Below, in pieces: positions 46,141-56,849 of a DNA stretch of 64,000 nucleotides. The position numbers were made by a program, and so were the translations under genes. Position 1 is the stretch's first letter, and the number at the start of each line of letters is the position of its first letter. The stretch covers positions 58,244,816 to 58,308,815 of the forward strand of contig OY755252.1 of the NCBI GenBank assembly GCA_963576725.1, read 5' to 3'. Below the pieces are notes generated by a model. That model had not been told where the DNA came from, searched no databases, and worked only from the letters and a program-made list of their open reading frames with translations. Source of the stretch: Azorinus chamasolen. Taxonomy: Eukaryota; Mollusca; Bivalvia; Cardiida; Solecurtidae.

Positions 46141-46242
46141 AACAATAATAAAAGATCATAATTATGTTGCTCTGATAGATAAACACACACATATATATAT
46201 ATGTATGGAGTAAGGTGTTGCTTATTTGGAGAGTATATACTA
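46141..46242. other. Flank shared with gene C 3' region
   Basis: GTTGCTCTGATAGATAAACA and ATATATATATATGTATGGAG match 690-740. Confidence 0.5.
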
Positions 46243-46436
46243 CAGCAAAACCTCTCTATAACGGCCGCTCAATTGAGTTCATTAGCTTGTATTTAGGGCA
46301 GGCGGCTCCTTAAAGCAAGCTGAAAGTAAAACAGACCGCCCCTATAGGGGCGTTCTGTTTTACATTCATCTTGCTTTAAGCATTTAACGCAAAATACTTG
46401 ATGTAATTTAGTAGCCGTTATAGAGAGGTTTTACTG
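46243..46436. mobile_element. TA-type MITE, complete, with palindrome
   Basis: Ends CAGCAAAACCTCTCTATAAC and its inverse (GTTATAGAGAGGTTTTACTG), flanked by TA. The internal palindrome, about 46310-46380, is TTAAAGCAAGCTGAAAGTAA with its inverse, centred on GCCCCTATAGGGGC. Confidence 0.85.
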
Positions 46437-46781
46437 TAGTGGCAAACAGTTTGAATACAATTGAGACACCTAATTACCCGTCATCAAGCTGTTTAACCCT
46501 TCCCCTCTTCAATATTTGAAAATAAGGCCATGATGGATATTCATTAGCTGACAATTTATAACAGCATACTCACAAGACTTATTTGGTATTGCTAGAAACT
46601 GTAGCGTCAGGTCTATTATAATTTCATAAGAATCAGAGGAGGTCCTGATCAGACAGCTCATGTTGAGACCGACTAATATTGGTATCCTCTGTTTGCAAAG
46701 GCCTGAAAATGCGCTTATACGATGGAAAAGGTTACCACTTCCACTCGTTCAGCAGGAAAGGGGCTGCAAGTACCAATTTTC
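46437..46781. other. 3' flank of the decayed exon 3
   Basis: It aligns with 760-1120 behind gene C exon 3 (TGGCAAACAGTTTGAAT, GTTTAACCC, CTGATCAGACAGCT). No gene. Confidence 0.5.
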
Positions 46782-47043
46782 ATCGCCTGGACTCTGACAG
46801 TTCCTGTGGATGTAACAAACATCCGTATATGGAATGATGTAGTCCGCATCTGTGAACCCTGTTTCTACTGATAGGTGGCAGTATCTAGCGTCACTGAAAT
46901 CCGCAGTCTGACAAAGAAACGCAGTGTCTTCTGTATATAATTAAATGCGCTCATCTGCCTTGTAGACGTTTGCTACAGTCTTGCCATTGTGTCACTCAAT
47001 TCCATAAAATGGGTACATCGTGTATGTACCGTAAACGTCATGC
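46782..47043 (-). pseudogene. Decayed exon 3 of a fourth PAN/EB family unit
   Basis: The minus strand reads DVYGTYTMYPFYGIE, stop, HNGKTVANVYKADERI, stop, then LYTEDTAFLCQTADFSDARY, CHLSVETGF and HRNCQSPGD. Two in-frame stops and a lost ECMQLC (the key cysteine pair) make it non-functional. The acceptor side has TTTCCAACAG, still recognisable. No matching exon 2 or exon 1 lies upstream before gene A exon 3 at 47955, so this is a truncated unit. Confidence 0.8.
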
Positions 47044-47954
47044 TGTTGGAAATAGTCCATGTATATTTAAAGAGTCCACACAAACAAGGACAGCGACCAC
47101 AAAAGCAACGAATGACAACAAATGGTATGGACCCTTATTATGCTAAGCGCGACCTGACTCGCATTTGACCCCTGGCAAAGAAACTGTTGAATTTTATTTA
47201 TATTATTATCATTATTAGTTTATAAATAATTCATATAATTTCATAAGCAACAGAACATATATTGATTTGGTACCTCTATCAGTAGCCGTCTATTCTAGAT
47301 CTACCCGGTTTTCAAACACGCATTATGTATGGAGTAGAGTGTTACTTGTTTTGAAACTATCAACTAATGGTAAACTGTTTGAATTCTACTGAGACGCCGA
47401 ATAACTCACCATCAAGCTGTTTAACCATTTCCTGTTTCAATATCCATGGAAGAAATTTCTGTTTCAATTTCCATTGAAGAAATTTCTGTTTCAATATCCA
47501 TGTAAGAATTTCCCATTTCAATATGCATCATGAATCTGTATTAGATAATTTGTTTATAAAAACAGACGCAGGGCTACAGATAAGAGTGCGTACCCCAATA
47601 CTAAAATTGGCATTTCTCCACCAAACCCTATACTGTTACAACTTTTTAGAATCGTCTCTTCGAGACGATTCTAAAGAGCGGTCACAGTATACGGTTTGAT
47701 GGAGAAATAAAGGAGTTATTCTTGAAAATTCTTGAAAATGTTTTAATTTACGCATCTTATCTGGAGCTCTGCAGACGTACACAGTATTTGTTTATACTAA
47801 AAGAAACGGTAGAGTCGTGTTTATTATAATTTCATAAGCATTCAGAACCTAATCAGACGGCTCTGGTTTCAAAGGCATGAAAAAACGTTTTAAATGAAGG
47901 AAATGGTTCAAACTGCTAATTTAGACTCGTTCAGCTGGACAGGGACTACTAATT
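47044..47954. other. Intergenic between the decayed exon and gene A
   Basis: Bases 47330-47420 repeat the 730-800 and 46440 type flank. Bases 47440-47515 are three units of a roughly 29-bp repeat (TTTCTGTTTCAATATCCATG). Bases 47600-47715 form the CTCCACCAAACCCTATACTG fold-back with TCTTCGAGA at its centre. Bases 47780-47954 match the gene B 3' flank. Confidence 0.6.
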
Positions 47955-48226
47955 TCATTTGCTTGGACTCTGACAGTTCCTGTGGTAATGATTAGCATTA
48001 CTATATGATAAGAAATCATCCGGAGCTGTGAAAGCCGTTGCTACCGACAGCCAACAGTATTCAGCAGCGATGCTATAATCCACGGATCGACAAACAAACA
48101 TAATCTCGTCCGTACATAGCTGCATGCACTCTTCTGGCGTGTTGACGTTTGATATAGTCTTGTCGTTGTACCCATGAAGTCCATGAAATAGGTGTGCCGT
48201 GTACGTTGAACCGTAAACATCGCACT
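47955..48226 (-). CDS. Gene A exon 3: C-terminal PAN/Apple-like domain
   Basis: 272 bp, acceptor TCTATTTTAACAG, phase 1; the junction codon is GAG (Glu), giving NTECDVYGSTYTAHLFHGLH. The rest, PEECMQLCTDEIMFVCRSVD, YCWLSVATAF and YHYH-like NHYHRNCQSPSK then stop, keeps all six cysteines. The protein is 234 residues. It differs from B at about a fifth of positions in this exon, more than in exon 1 or exon 2, which would fit faster change in the C-terminal domain. Confidence 0.86.
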
Positions 48227-48600
48227 CTGTTAAAATAGACAATGTAAATCATTCATGAGATTTCGCAAAATACATGGACAGCCGCCGCAGAAGCATCGCA
48301 CCGCGTCACAACAAACGACATTAACATCGCACCGCGTCACAACAAACGACATTAACACCGCACCGCGTCACAACAAACGACATGAACACTTAACCCGATA
48401 TCTAGGACCTGATTAGTTTGTTTGTTTGTTTGTTTGTTTGTGCTGATTTATGTCCGTTTCTGCTCACTATGGGCTAATTGGACGCCCCCGGAGAGAGGGG
48501 AGAAGATACAGAGAACCCCGGGCGCGATGCCCTACTCTTATTATCGACTGAGTCCCCCTGGTTCTTTTAGATGCTCACTGTAAAGCACTGATTACATCGG
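48227..48600. repeat. Intron 2 of gene A with a 31-bp tandem repeat
   Basis: Three units of CATCGCACCGCGTCACAAC plus AAACGACATTAA lie at 48294-48385, then a TTTG run (48417-48442). The GC-richer stretch 48480-48560 is unassigned. Confidence 0.8.
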
Positions 48601-49300
48601 ACCTTGGTTAATAGCCTCGTACCTGATTAGTATTTGCAAACAACATGGATACATATGAGACGTCAGGCACCTCGGCGTCTCATCAGGATCCAAACTGTTT
48701 AACACCCCACTAACAGTTTCTCAACCGCTTTTAAAAATGCATCAGCTCATAGTTGTAGCAGACCTGTTTTCAGTATGATAGGGATTAACCCATTCCCCCA
48801 TAAGCTATTATAAATCCAACCTCTTGGAATTAATCTACCGAAAAGGAGCATTAACTAGAGAAAGAAAAGGAAAATGTTAGAATTTTGTAGTTTTGAAACC
48901 ATTGTGATAAATAGAGCATTTGCTCCTCTGGAGCAAATGCTCTATTTATTACAATGGTTTTAAAAAAGGGCTATTACAGATGCGTAGAAAGGCGTATTTA
49001 TGGAGGAAATGCTCAACTCTTAGCCCGGTGTAACCAATAATGTTTTGCTGTAATTTTGATTACTTCAGACTCGGACCAGATTTGAGACAAATTTGCCCTA
49101 GTGTCAAACAGCTTGATCATAGTCAGAGGTGTGCCTATTTCCCACGATTAATTGTCCTCGGAAAATATGGAATTTATTCTTGATTCAGCTAAATTATTTG
49201 TGTTCTGCATAATAATAATGAGTTGCAGATTATAAGTGCAACAGATATGTTTTAACATATTGTTTTCCGTAACCATATCGTTTTCCGTAGTAAGGAGAAT
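48601..49300. other. Intron 2 of gene A with palindromes
   Basis: Bases 48640-48705 form a TTAA-class palindrome (GGATACATATGAGACG and inverse, one arm worn). Bases 48898-48960 form a near-perfect palindrome (ATAAATAGAGCATTTGCTCC and inverse). The rest is unassigned. Confidence 0.6.
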
Positions 49301-49556
49301 ACTATAAACATTATAGTAGCGTATATTGACAATAATAGTAGCGTATACTGACAATAATACTAGCGTGTACTGACAATAATAGTAGCGTATACTGACAATA
49401 ATAGTAGCGTATATTGACAATAATAGTAGCGTATACTGACAATGATAGTAGCGTATATTGACAATAATAGTAGCGTATATTGACAATAATACTAGCGTAT
49501 ACTGACAATAATAGTATCACATATTGACAATAATAGTAGCGTATATTGACAAGTTT
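49301..49556 (+). repeat. 22-bp tandem repeat, about eleven units
   Basis: The unit AATAATAGTAGCGTATACTG plus AC has little variation (ATATTG or ATACTG, CTAGCG or GTAGCG). A single unit occurs at 3216. The Tyr/Ile-rich frames read on the minus strand are by-products of the 22-bp period. Confidence 0.92.
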
Positions 49557-49745
49557 CTTTGTCGATAACTGAATGTTGGGACACCTGGCGACAGTCGAAG
49601 ATGAAAACCGAGCTGCTAGTTTACTACTGGATGTCGCGGCATCTTCACACCGGGATATCTGACCTAAGGCAAAGGTATGAAAATTTCAAGCTCGCGACGT
49701 TTAAAGGCCCGCCACACAAGCACTTAACACCTGCTGTTGTGAAGT
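49557..49745 (+). repeat. Dispersed repeat related to 3280-3438
   Basis: AACTGAATGTTGGGACACCT and CTTCACACCGGGATATCTG. A frame reads TECWDTWRQSKMKTELLVYY and ISDLRQRYENFKL, which looks like real protein, but it has no start or end that I can support and the relative at 3.3 kb is broken. Confidence 0.55.
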
Positions 49746-49914
49746 AAATATATCCTGAAAGTGAAATATCCTACGAAAGTCAACTCCTTTAAAGTCAACT
49801 CCATGAACGTCTATGGACTCGCAAACAAAGACAAAAGAGATAAAATATTCGCCTAGATAAGGACCAAACTATACCAATTGTATTACAAGAAATACATAGC
49901 TCCGTAGATTTAGA
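49746..49914. other. Intron 2 of gene A, linker
   Basis: It matches 5575-5690 (AAACAAAGACAAAAGAGAT, CGCCTAGATAAGGA), so introns 2 of A and C are collinear here. Confidence 0.5.
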
Positions 49915-50735
49915 ACTTAAGCAGTATTCAATTTTCAATACTTATACCATCAAAACTAGTGATCCCGAAGGACCAGAAAAGTATCACAACACTGAGAATG
50001 AAGTACGGGGCAACTTTTTACGTCCGCCACACACGAACTTAACACCTGCTGCTGTGAAGTGCATATATTCTGAAAGTGGGAAATCCTCCAAAACCAAATG
50101 TAGCAATGCAAAAAGAGAAAATTGCAGATTCGGTTTTATTGAGTATGTTCATGAGTAGTAATTAAAAGTGCACAACACTACTCATGCACCCTAGCACCGG
50201 CTTAAGCAATATTCATTTTTCTCAACTAATAACATCAAAACTAATGACTCCGAAGGACCAGTAAATATAACACTGAGAATGAAGTACGGTTTCAATGATT
50301 CTGTACATGAGTAGTACTTAAAAGTGCAACATTTCTCACTGTATTGTTGATTTCGAAAAGCAATAAAAGCAAATGGCAACAGAATCAAAACCGTTCTTAC
50401 AATAATTATAGACGACTCTCAAACTGATTTCATAAAGTTGAGATTCATTGAAGAAAACATACGAAAATTGAGTCAATTCTGAGGGGAGGTGATCTCCCGA
50501 GAGCAAAAATTGCAACACCAAAAGAGAAATTGCAGGTTCCATTGAGTCTGTTCATGAACAGTATTTGAAAGTGCAACACTGCTCACGCCCCTAGCACCGG
50601 CTTAAGCGGTATTCAATTTTCAGAACAATGAGTACTGAACTTCATGATCTCGAAGGATCAGAATGTATAACAACACTGAGAATGAAGTACGGGGCGACGT
50701 TTTACGGCCGCAACACAAGCACTTTAAACCTTAAA
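49915..50735 (+). repeat. Repeat X cluster (three partial or complete units)
   Basis: Units at about 49915-50060, 50060-50295 and 50480-50730. Their degrees of decay differ: the last is close to the 3.4 kb copies, the second has lost part of the middle. Bases 50385-50460 between them match the LINE-L start (ATTATAGACGACTCTCAAAC). Confidence 0.75.
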
Positions 50736-51562
50736 GTTATAGAATAATTTGCTATTTTGATTTTGATAGTTTAGATCATGGCCTTATGTTTAACTGCCTG
50801 AAACATTTTAATTTAGAAAATGAATCGATAAAATGGACAAAACTATTTTATTCAAGTCAAAAAAAACCACAGTACTAAATAATGGACACGTGACGGACTT
50901 TTTAATATTCGAAGAGGTGTCCTATATAACCCTACTTATTTACCACTTGCATAGAATATGTGTCCAATTACATCGCTTGTACATGTAATAACACCATCAA
51001 ATGGCAACCCTTAGCAGGCGAGGAATTATAACGTTATGGCATGCTAACGATACTACTTTCATAACCGATGTTCTGAATAAGTTTTTCGAAAACCTCATAT
51101 GTGTATTTGATAGTTTTAGCCAAGTACCCATTTTAAAAACTAAATGTTTTAAAACGGAATACTTTAAGAATGGACTTAAACAGACATTGAATATTTCGGA
51201 AACAGAAAGTTTTAACGGATATCAGACAAATCTTAAGCTCTAGGAATTAAATTCTACATCAACCACTCACTAATTTTGCAGGAAAGTTATTCATTGAAAT
51301 TAAATGAATTTAAAGTAACCCTTAAAAGATATAGAAAACATAGAAAACTAAACATTTTAGGTTAAATGAGTGTAATAAAAATGGCCGCGTTTCCAAAACT
51401 ATTACATGTATAATCATTAAGTACTCTTGAAAGTCCAACCGCACATATAACAAATCAAATAACCAATCAGGTGTATAATTTCCTTTGGGATTCGAAAACC
51501 CGTCAATATAAATAGAACTTTAATATAAATGAACACGAACGAGTATGGCTGAAATTGATATG

Positions 51563-51745
51563 CAGTAGAACCCCTCTAATGTGACCACTTAATGAATAAA
51601 CATGGGTGTCGTTATAAGCAGGTGGTTGCTTAATGCAGGACAAAAGTAATGCAGAATCACTTTTGTGCTGTATAAAGCTACCACATGCCTCTTCCACCCA
51701 GAAATATACCTCTTTTAGGTGGTCGCATTAGAGTGGCTTTACCTT
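51563..51745. mobile_element. TA-type MITE
   Basis: It starts CAGTAGAACCCCTCTAATGT and ends near GCATTAGAGTGGCTTTACC. An internal arm (AAAAGTAATGCAGAATCAC) is half decayed. It is absent from the collinear gene B LINE. Confidence 0.7.
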
Positions 51746-52394
51746 ATATCAATATTTTCATTACTGCACTTAAATGTAACTGGATAAAAAGAATGACGGA
51801 TTAACAAAATAAAGGACAACGGAAAATGCTTACTAAAAGATGATCTAATAAGTTATATTTGAATGTGAATTAAACGAGATCTTAATATGAAAAGTGTTAA
51901 ATAGAAAAACATATTGAAGCATTACTTTCTTGGTCACAAATAAGGAAACACGAAAAACGAATGAACATAATTTCGAATATCACAAAGAATAATAAACGCA
52001 TTGCGGCAGACAATCATACTATTTTTCGGAACAAATTGTTCGGTAAAGGCATAAAACGTGTATGTGATGTATACGACTGTAGGACTCATACATTTATATA
52101 TTCAAAACTCTTATCGGCTTATATTACCCACCAAGGGAAAACATATTTAATATCTTCAAAACGAGTCTTCTACACAATCAAACATCATCTGACATATGTA
52201 TCAAAAACGGAAATAAATGAAAGAACTACACAAACATGACATCAGTTGGAAACACTTAGAAACTTCCAGTATAAATATGAATGCGAATTATTCCAATAAA
52301 CAATGCATTTAAGTACGAACTGAAGCATTTATGTGATTTTTGCAATTAAACATTGAAACTACCCGCATGCCCTTTATTGGAATTCCCTCATATA

Positions 52395-52598
52395 CAGTAT
52401 AACCTCTCTTAACCGGCCGTTAAATTTAGTATGAATATCGGTCTTGGAGACAGGTGGCAGTTTAATGCAGGGTCAAAGTCATGCAGAAAGCTCCTAGAGG
52501 AGCTTTCTGCATGACTTTCACCCTGCATTAAGCAGCCACCTGCCTAAAAGTGTCTAAATTCTTATCTTCTAGAATTCCGGTTAAGAGATGTTTTACTG
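52395..52598. mobile_element. TA-type MITE with a perfect internal palindrome
   Basis: Ends CAGTATAACCTCTCTTAACC and inverse, TA on both sides. The palindrome (about 52468-52545) is GTCATGCAGAAAGCTCCT and its inverse around GCTCCTAGAGGAGC. The empty counterpart is at about 29608 in gene B. Confidence 0.87.
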
Positions 52599-52757
52599 TA
52601 CAGCATTTTTGTAACAATGTAACAAATTAAAACTCCTAATATAATGTTTGATGATCGCTTAAGACAGGTTCTACTGTATTCAAATGTTTTATCATACCCC
52701 TGTATCGGTTTCATCCATTATTTCGCGCGTTTTGGAAATATTGCTGTCTATTTATAC

Positions 52758-52896
52758 CTGTATTGCAGGTGTTATCTGTGTATTTGTAGCTGTACCCTTC
52801 TTGACAAGTGCAGATGCCTGTAGAGCACCAACTATTGGTCACCGGACACTCAGATGTTGATGAGCAGTCCTCATTGATCTGTTTGCGACAGGAACT
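52758..52896 (-). CDS. Gene A exon 2: EB/EGF-like cysteine knot
   Basis: 139 bp, acceptor ATGCTGCAG (phase 0), donor ACAG|GTATAA (phase 1). It encodes SSCRKQINEDCSSTSECPVT, NSWCSTGICTCQEGYSYK and YTDNTCNT. All seven cysteines are kept; GICTCQEG replaces GICKCQQG. It splices in frame to 48226, forming Glu at the junction. Confidence 0.87.
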
Positions 52897-53124
52897 CTGC
52901 AGCATAATTATAAATACTGTTAAACATCAATATCTCGAAAACGGATAGCTCAAATTTCTTGATAACTTGAAGTAAAAAGATCGGCCCTTTTCAAGCTTTA
53001 CAATACAGCAATTCTAAAATGCTCTATTTATCACAATGGTTTCTAAACGAGACTTTTACAGAGAAGGTGTTAGTATGGGGAAACAGGTTAAGTGATAAAA
53101 ACATCCTATGTTTATAAGCTATTA
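52897..53124. other. Intron 1 of gene A, start
   Basis: Collinear with 29930-30170 of gene B. Confidence 0.55.
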
Positions 53125-53484
53125 CAGTACTCCCTCTCTACAACGACACCCTTTGGGATACGAAGAATGTATGTGTTGTTCAGAGGGAGTTGTTATAGGG
53201 AGGGAAAATCAAACATAATTAGCTTGTTCGCAGATCCCCATATAAGGTGTATTTCGAGAACTAAAACAGTTATACCTCCATCAAACCCTATAGTGTGACC
53301 ACTCTTTAGAATCGTCACAAAGTGACGATTCTAAAGAGTGGTCACAACATAGGGTTTGATGGAGGCGTAAAGAAAATACGATAGAAAAAGTTGTTTCTGG
53401 AGCCTTGTTGTTTCGGAAACGGTGACATGGGTTGTTGTAAGGAGGGAATCGTTATTGAGAGGGCGTTGTAGGGAGGGAGCACTG
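53125..53484. mobile_element. MITE of the CAGTGCTCCCTC family, complete (360 bp)
   Basis: Ends CAGTACTCCCTCTCTACAAC and inverse, TA on both sides. A long palindrome (53275-53370) reads CTCCATCAAACCCTATAGTG with its inverse around TCACAAAGTGA. Gene B lacks it at the collinear site. Confidence 0.88.
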
Positions 53485-54648
53485 TATAGAAATTCAGCAA
53501 ATAATTAGTCATGATGTCTTTATTTCTTACATGGATATACATAAGGTAAAGGGTTAAAGGTATAAATCCATCTGTGCCCACGATCTCATAAATGGGTCAT
53601 AGACAAACAATGTAGACTATGATCAGACGACGTATAATGCGTCATCTATCAGAGTCTACACTGTTTGCTGATAGGATGTTTCAATATAATCAAAACAAAA
53701 TTGAAGGCATCCCTTAGATCAAAATTGGCCTAATCCAATATATTAACATGGAAGAATCCACTGGTTGCAAATGGGTTAATATGATTTTTTAAGAGCACGT
53801 CTTGCCATACTTTCCGTAGACTTGTGTTTCGATTTTTTATCAGATCCACGGTCAAAGCATATTCCAGTTTAGACCAAACTTTATAAAAGAATGTATACAA
53901 AACTATTGAATACTATGAACTCGCCCGTTTAAGACTGATGCAAGACAGATCTAAATAAATATAAACAGATACCGTGTGTCTCATGCTGACCCAGTCTCTT
54001 CGGGTCTCACCTACCAGAATGTCTTCAAACCTTTGAATACAGAAATTAGTAAATTGCCATCTACAAATAGTGTAGACCTAGATAGTGGGGGTACTGAATG
54101 GAATCTATCGTTAAACAATCGTAGACCAGCCCACTACAAAAGGGTTAACCCTTTAACCACCAATGTCGCAAAAATGCACCACGACAGTGGTCCCAGATCA
54201 GACGCCGCCGTATGATCTGGCGGCGTTTGAATAGAGACTTCCCATTTTTGCCTCAAACTTTATTTCTAATATCTGTGCTTTATTCCTTTGAAATTTGCAT
54301 TCATTTATCTTAGTTCCTTATATTACCGATTGATTCAACAAAAATCGGTTTGCAGACGATAATTGGAAATTTGAAATTAGGGTTAATGATTCGCATGCAG
54401 AAAATATTTTTTTGCAACAGATAATTCTTACTTTGGCTGATTAGTTAAAGAGCGTTCGTGTTTTGGTATCAAATGCTAATGAAAATCGGACCTAATTGGG
54501 GATTTTTACGTAAATCACAACGGAGACAATTGGGAAGGGTTTCTTTAGTTAAATGTTATTTGTTGAAAGTTGTGAGCTTTAAAACACGAGATTTAGACAT
54601 TGTTACGTCAATGAGTTTGTAAAACCTAAATTTCACATCAATGAACTA
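53485..54648. other. Intron 1 of gene A, collinear with gene B
   Basis: It aligns with 30185-31332. It includes the worn TTAA-type palindrome (53605-53665) and a palindrome at 54185-54232 (AGATCAGACGCCGCCGTATG and inverse) that gene B has lost. Small frames are not conserved. Confidence 0.55.
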
Positions 54649-55010
54649 CAGTGCTCCCTCCCTACAACGGCCCTCTCAATAACGATTCCCTCCTTACAAC
54701 AACGCATGTCACTGTTTCCGAAACAACAAGGCTAGAGAAACAACGTTTTTTCATCGTATTTTCTTTATGCCGCTATCAAACACTATGTTGTGACCACTCT
54801 TTAGAATCGTCACTTTGTGACGATTCTAAAGAGTGGTCACAACATAGGGTTTGATGGAGGCATTACGGTTTTAGTTCTCGAAATACACCTTATCTGGGAA
54901 TCTGCAAACAAGCTAATTATGTTTGATTTCCCTCCCTATAACAACTCCCTCTGAACAACACATGCAATCTTCGTATCCCAAATGGTGTCGTTGTAGAGAG
55001 GGAGCACTTT
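54649..55010. mobile_element. MITE of the CAGTGCTCCCTC family, complete
   Basis: It starts CAGTGCTCCCTCCCTACAAC, and its inverse end is GTTGTAGAGAGGGAGCACTT. The internal palindrome (about 54770-54865) is centred on TCACTTTGTGA. It runs in the opposite sense to the copy at 53125. Its left end coincides with the partial copy in gene B (31333), so this insertion predates the A/B split. Confidence 0.88.
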
Positions 55011-55396
55011 AATGTTGACTAGGTATGTCTCCGATTTATCAGACATCACCAAGTAGTGACGATAAGGACTAAAAGATGCCCCGGAAGAGAATTTTCGATA
55101 GAGAACTAAATGATCCATAATGTTTAATGTTTTTCTTCTTGATATGCGTCCTGTTATGTTTTGTCTTGTGGCCATACCGTTTCTTGTTTGATGGTGTTTG
55201 GTGCGGTGTCATTTCGTGTGTGGCTCTCCCTGTTTGACTATTTTTCCATATTTACACGGAGAAGACATTTTTATCATCATCATCATCATATGTTGAGCAT
55301 TAAGAGTTGGGTCACCATTTCTAACGCTTGAGAATGGCGAATATGTTATAACCTATGTTAACAATATCGAATCGACTGTCAATGGCAGCGAAAGTG
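55011..55396. other. Intron 1 of gene A, unassigned
   Basis: ATC microsatellite at 55272-55289. Bases 55285-55395 partly match 8975-9080 in gene C (CATATGTTGAGC, AACAATATCGAATCGACTGT). Confidence 0.45.
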
Positions 55397-55646
55397 TTAA
55401 CCCTTCGCTTGCTATTCACGTCAATATACCAACCTGTAAATAGTGAAGACCCAGATGAGACAGCTCCTGCAGGAGCAGTCTCATCTGGGTCTGCACTATT
55501 TACAAATTGATCGTGCAACCAGTGCACTCCACAGCAGTGATTGCACAGCGAACTACTTGTACACAGTAAAGATATATGTTATTATACAACAGGACATGGG
55601 TAAAGAAGGAGAAATGTATTTTAAAATTCAGCAAGAGAAGGGTTAA
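55397..55646. mobile_element. TTAA-type MITE, complete (250 bp)
   Basis: TTAACCCTTCGCTTGCTATT at one end, CAGCAAGAGAAGGGTTAA at the other. The internal palindrome is TAGTGAAGACCCAGATGAGA with its inverse, centred on GCTCCTGCAGGAGC. A twin of the same length is at 60734-60983. Confidence 0.9.
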
Positions 55647-56208
55647 AGGACAAGTCCCTATATTCGGGGCGTTTCAAAATTGCCTAATGTATACAAAACG
55701 TGTTTGTTTATATGCTGAAAAAGAAGTATATCGCAAGCAACCCCAATGAAAAAAAACACGTTGAAAATGACAAAACATCCATGTGTTTGATATCGAAGAA
55801 CCCTATATTATGAGCCAAATGTTTCAATTTTTTCGGGTTGGGTTTTAGTTCCGTGTCTGTTCGCGCTACTTCACGCACGTCTCTCCGAGAATAGCTGTTA
55901 CGTTAAAAGTAGAGGGATCAAGTGACCATCAAAAAATGCGGGATTTTTTAAAAACGGAGAAGGCCGATAAAACTTGGTTGTAGAATAGAACTATAGGTAT
56001 TGATGAAATCGGTTCATTTTGTATCACTAGCGCATGTTTCGATGTAAGTTTATATTGACAATCTTAATAATAATAATTGAACTTAACAAATATCAAGTTG
56101 TTTGATATTATTTAAAATGTGCGTTCATTGTAGGGATTTTCTCTTAGCCTCACAAACTACATTATCGGATAGAGTGTCGACTGAGATGTCTTATTATAAT
56201 AAACTTAC
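55647..56208. other. Intron 1 of gene A, conserved block
   Basis: It matches the 9.1-9.6 kb and 31.5-31.8 kb blocks and the displaced piece at 45.13 kb: GTTTATATGCTGAAAA, GGGTTGGGTTTTAGTTCCG and GCGTTCATTGTAGGGA. The same sequence is better kept than other intron parts and may hold a regulatory element. Confidence 0.5.
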
Positions 56209-56502
56209 CGTTTTTAGTACTGCATACTTAAACGTCACCCCGCAACCTGTGTTCAACGCGAGAAATCGTTCGGAATTCAGTTGGCAAATGTTGTTGACCG
56301 GATCATATTTGACGGAGAGACAGTTTGCGTTTACGTTACACTGTTTGGTACATCCCGTAACAGTAGCAACGTCTGATAGAGTTTCCAGAACATTCCCGTA
56401 TGTAATGTCACATCCCTCATTGACCTTATAAAATCCGCTGCACACTTCGCCGAAGACAAAAGGGAACGCAACAAGCAATGCCACAGAAGTCGAAAGGAAC
56501 AT
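56209..56502 (-). CDS. Gene A exon 1: signal peptide plus N-terminal PAN/Apple-like module
   Basis: 294 bp, 98 codons, donor ACG|GTAAGT, phase 0. It starts MFLSTSVALLVAFPFVFGEV, one residue shorter in the signal peptide than B and C. The mature part, YKVNEGCDITYGNVLETLSD followed by TGCTKQCN, NCLSVKYDP and CQLNSERF, keeps seven cysteines. The acceptor CATTGCAG|AG lies just before the ATG, as in B, pointing to a 5' non-coding exon at 57.7-57.9 kb. With exons 2 and 3 it makes a 234-residue secreted protein over 8.5 kb. Confidence 0.87.
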
Positions 56503-56650
56503 CTCTGCAATGAAACATGATATGAAATGAACAACTTGATATGTCCTTTATCTCTTTTCCCGCTAAGTAACTTGTTATCGTCTGCAACAGTTGTCGTCTA
56601 CTTCAATTCCTAAAATAAACTTTCCAAACGTGATTTGCAAAGATGTGTTA
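56503..56650. other. 5' intron of gene A
   Basis: It matches 9960-10065 upstream of gene C (CAACTTGA, TCTGCAACAGTTGTCG, CCTAAAATAAA). Confidence 0.5.
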
Positions 56651-56849
56651 TTAACCCTTTCGCTGCCAATGCCGCATATGTGATGACCTATGCAAACAGT
56701 TTGGATCCAGATGAGACGCCGAGTAACTCGGCGTCTCATCAGGATCCAAACTGTGTGTTACTGTTACTAGGTTTTTGAAACAAACATGAAGAAAATCAAT
56801 AGAATGAAAATTTGTAGCAGACGACAAAGTTTGGCAGCGAAAGGGTTAA
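56651..56849. mobile_element. TTAA-type MITE, complete (199 bp)
   Basis: TTAACCCTTTCGCTGCCA...TGGCAGCGAAAGGGTTAA. The palindrome at 56695-56755 is AACAGTTTGGATCCAGATGA with its inverse around GAGTAACTC. Confidence 0.9.

Larger units (their letters stand above)
50736..52670 (+). mobile_element. LINE-L remnant in intron 2 of gene A, antisense to the gene
   Basis: Collinear with 28180-29690 in gene B: TTAACTGCCTGAAACATTT, the decayed catalytic region (ANDTTFITDVLNKFFENLI), and the C-terminal tail TTCTTGGTCACAAATAAGG, ending in the disrupted WECP region. Two MITEs sit in it (about 51563-51745 and 52395-52598) that gene B lacks. Confidence 0.75.

Noticed and set aside
49301..49556. CRISPR-like array of short regular repeats
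   Set aside because: Units are contiguous with no unique spacers, in a eukaryotic intron; it is a minisatellite.
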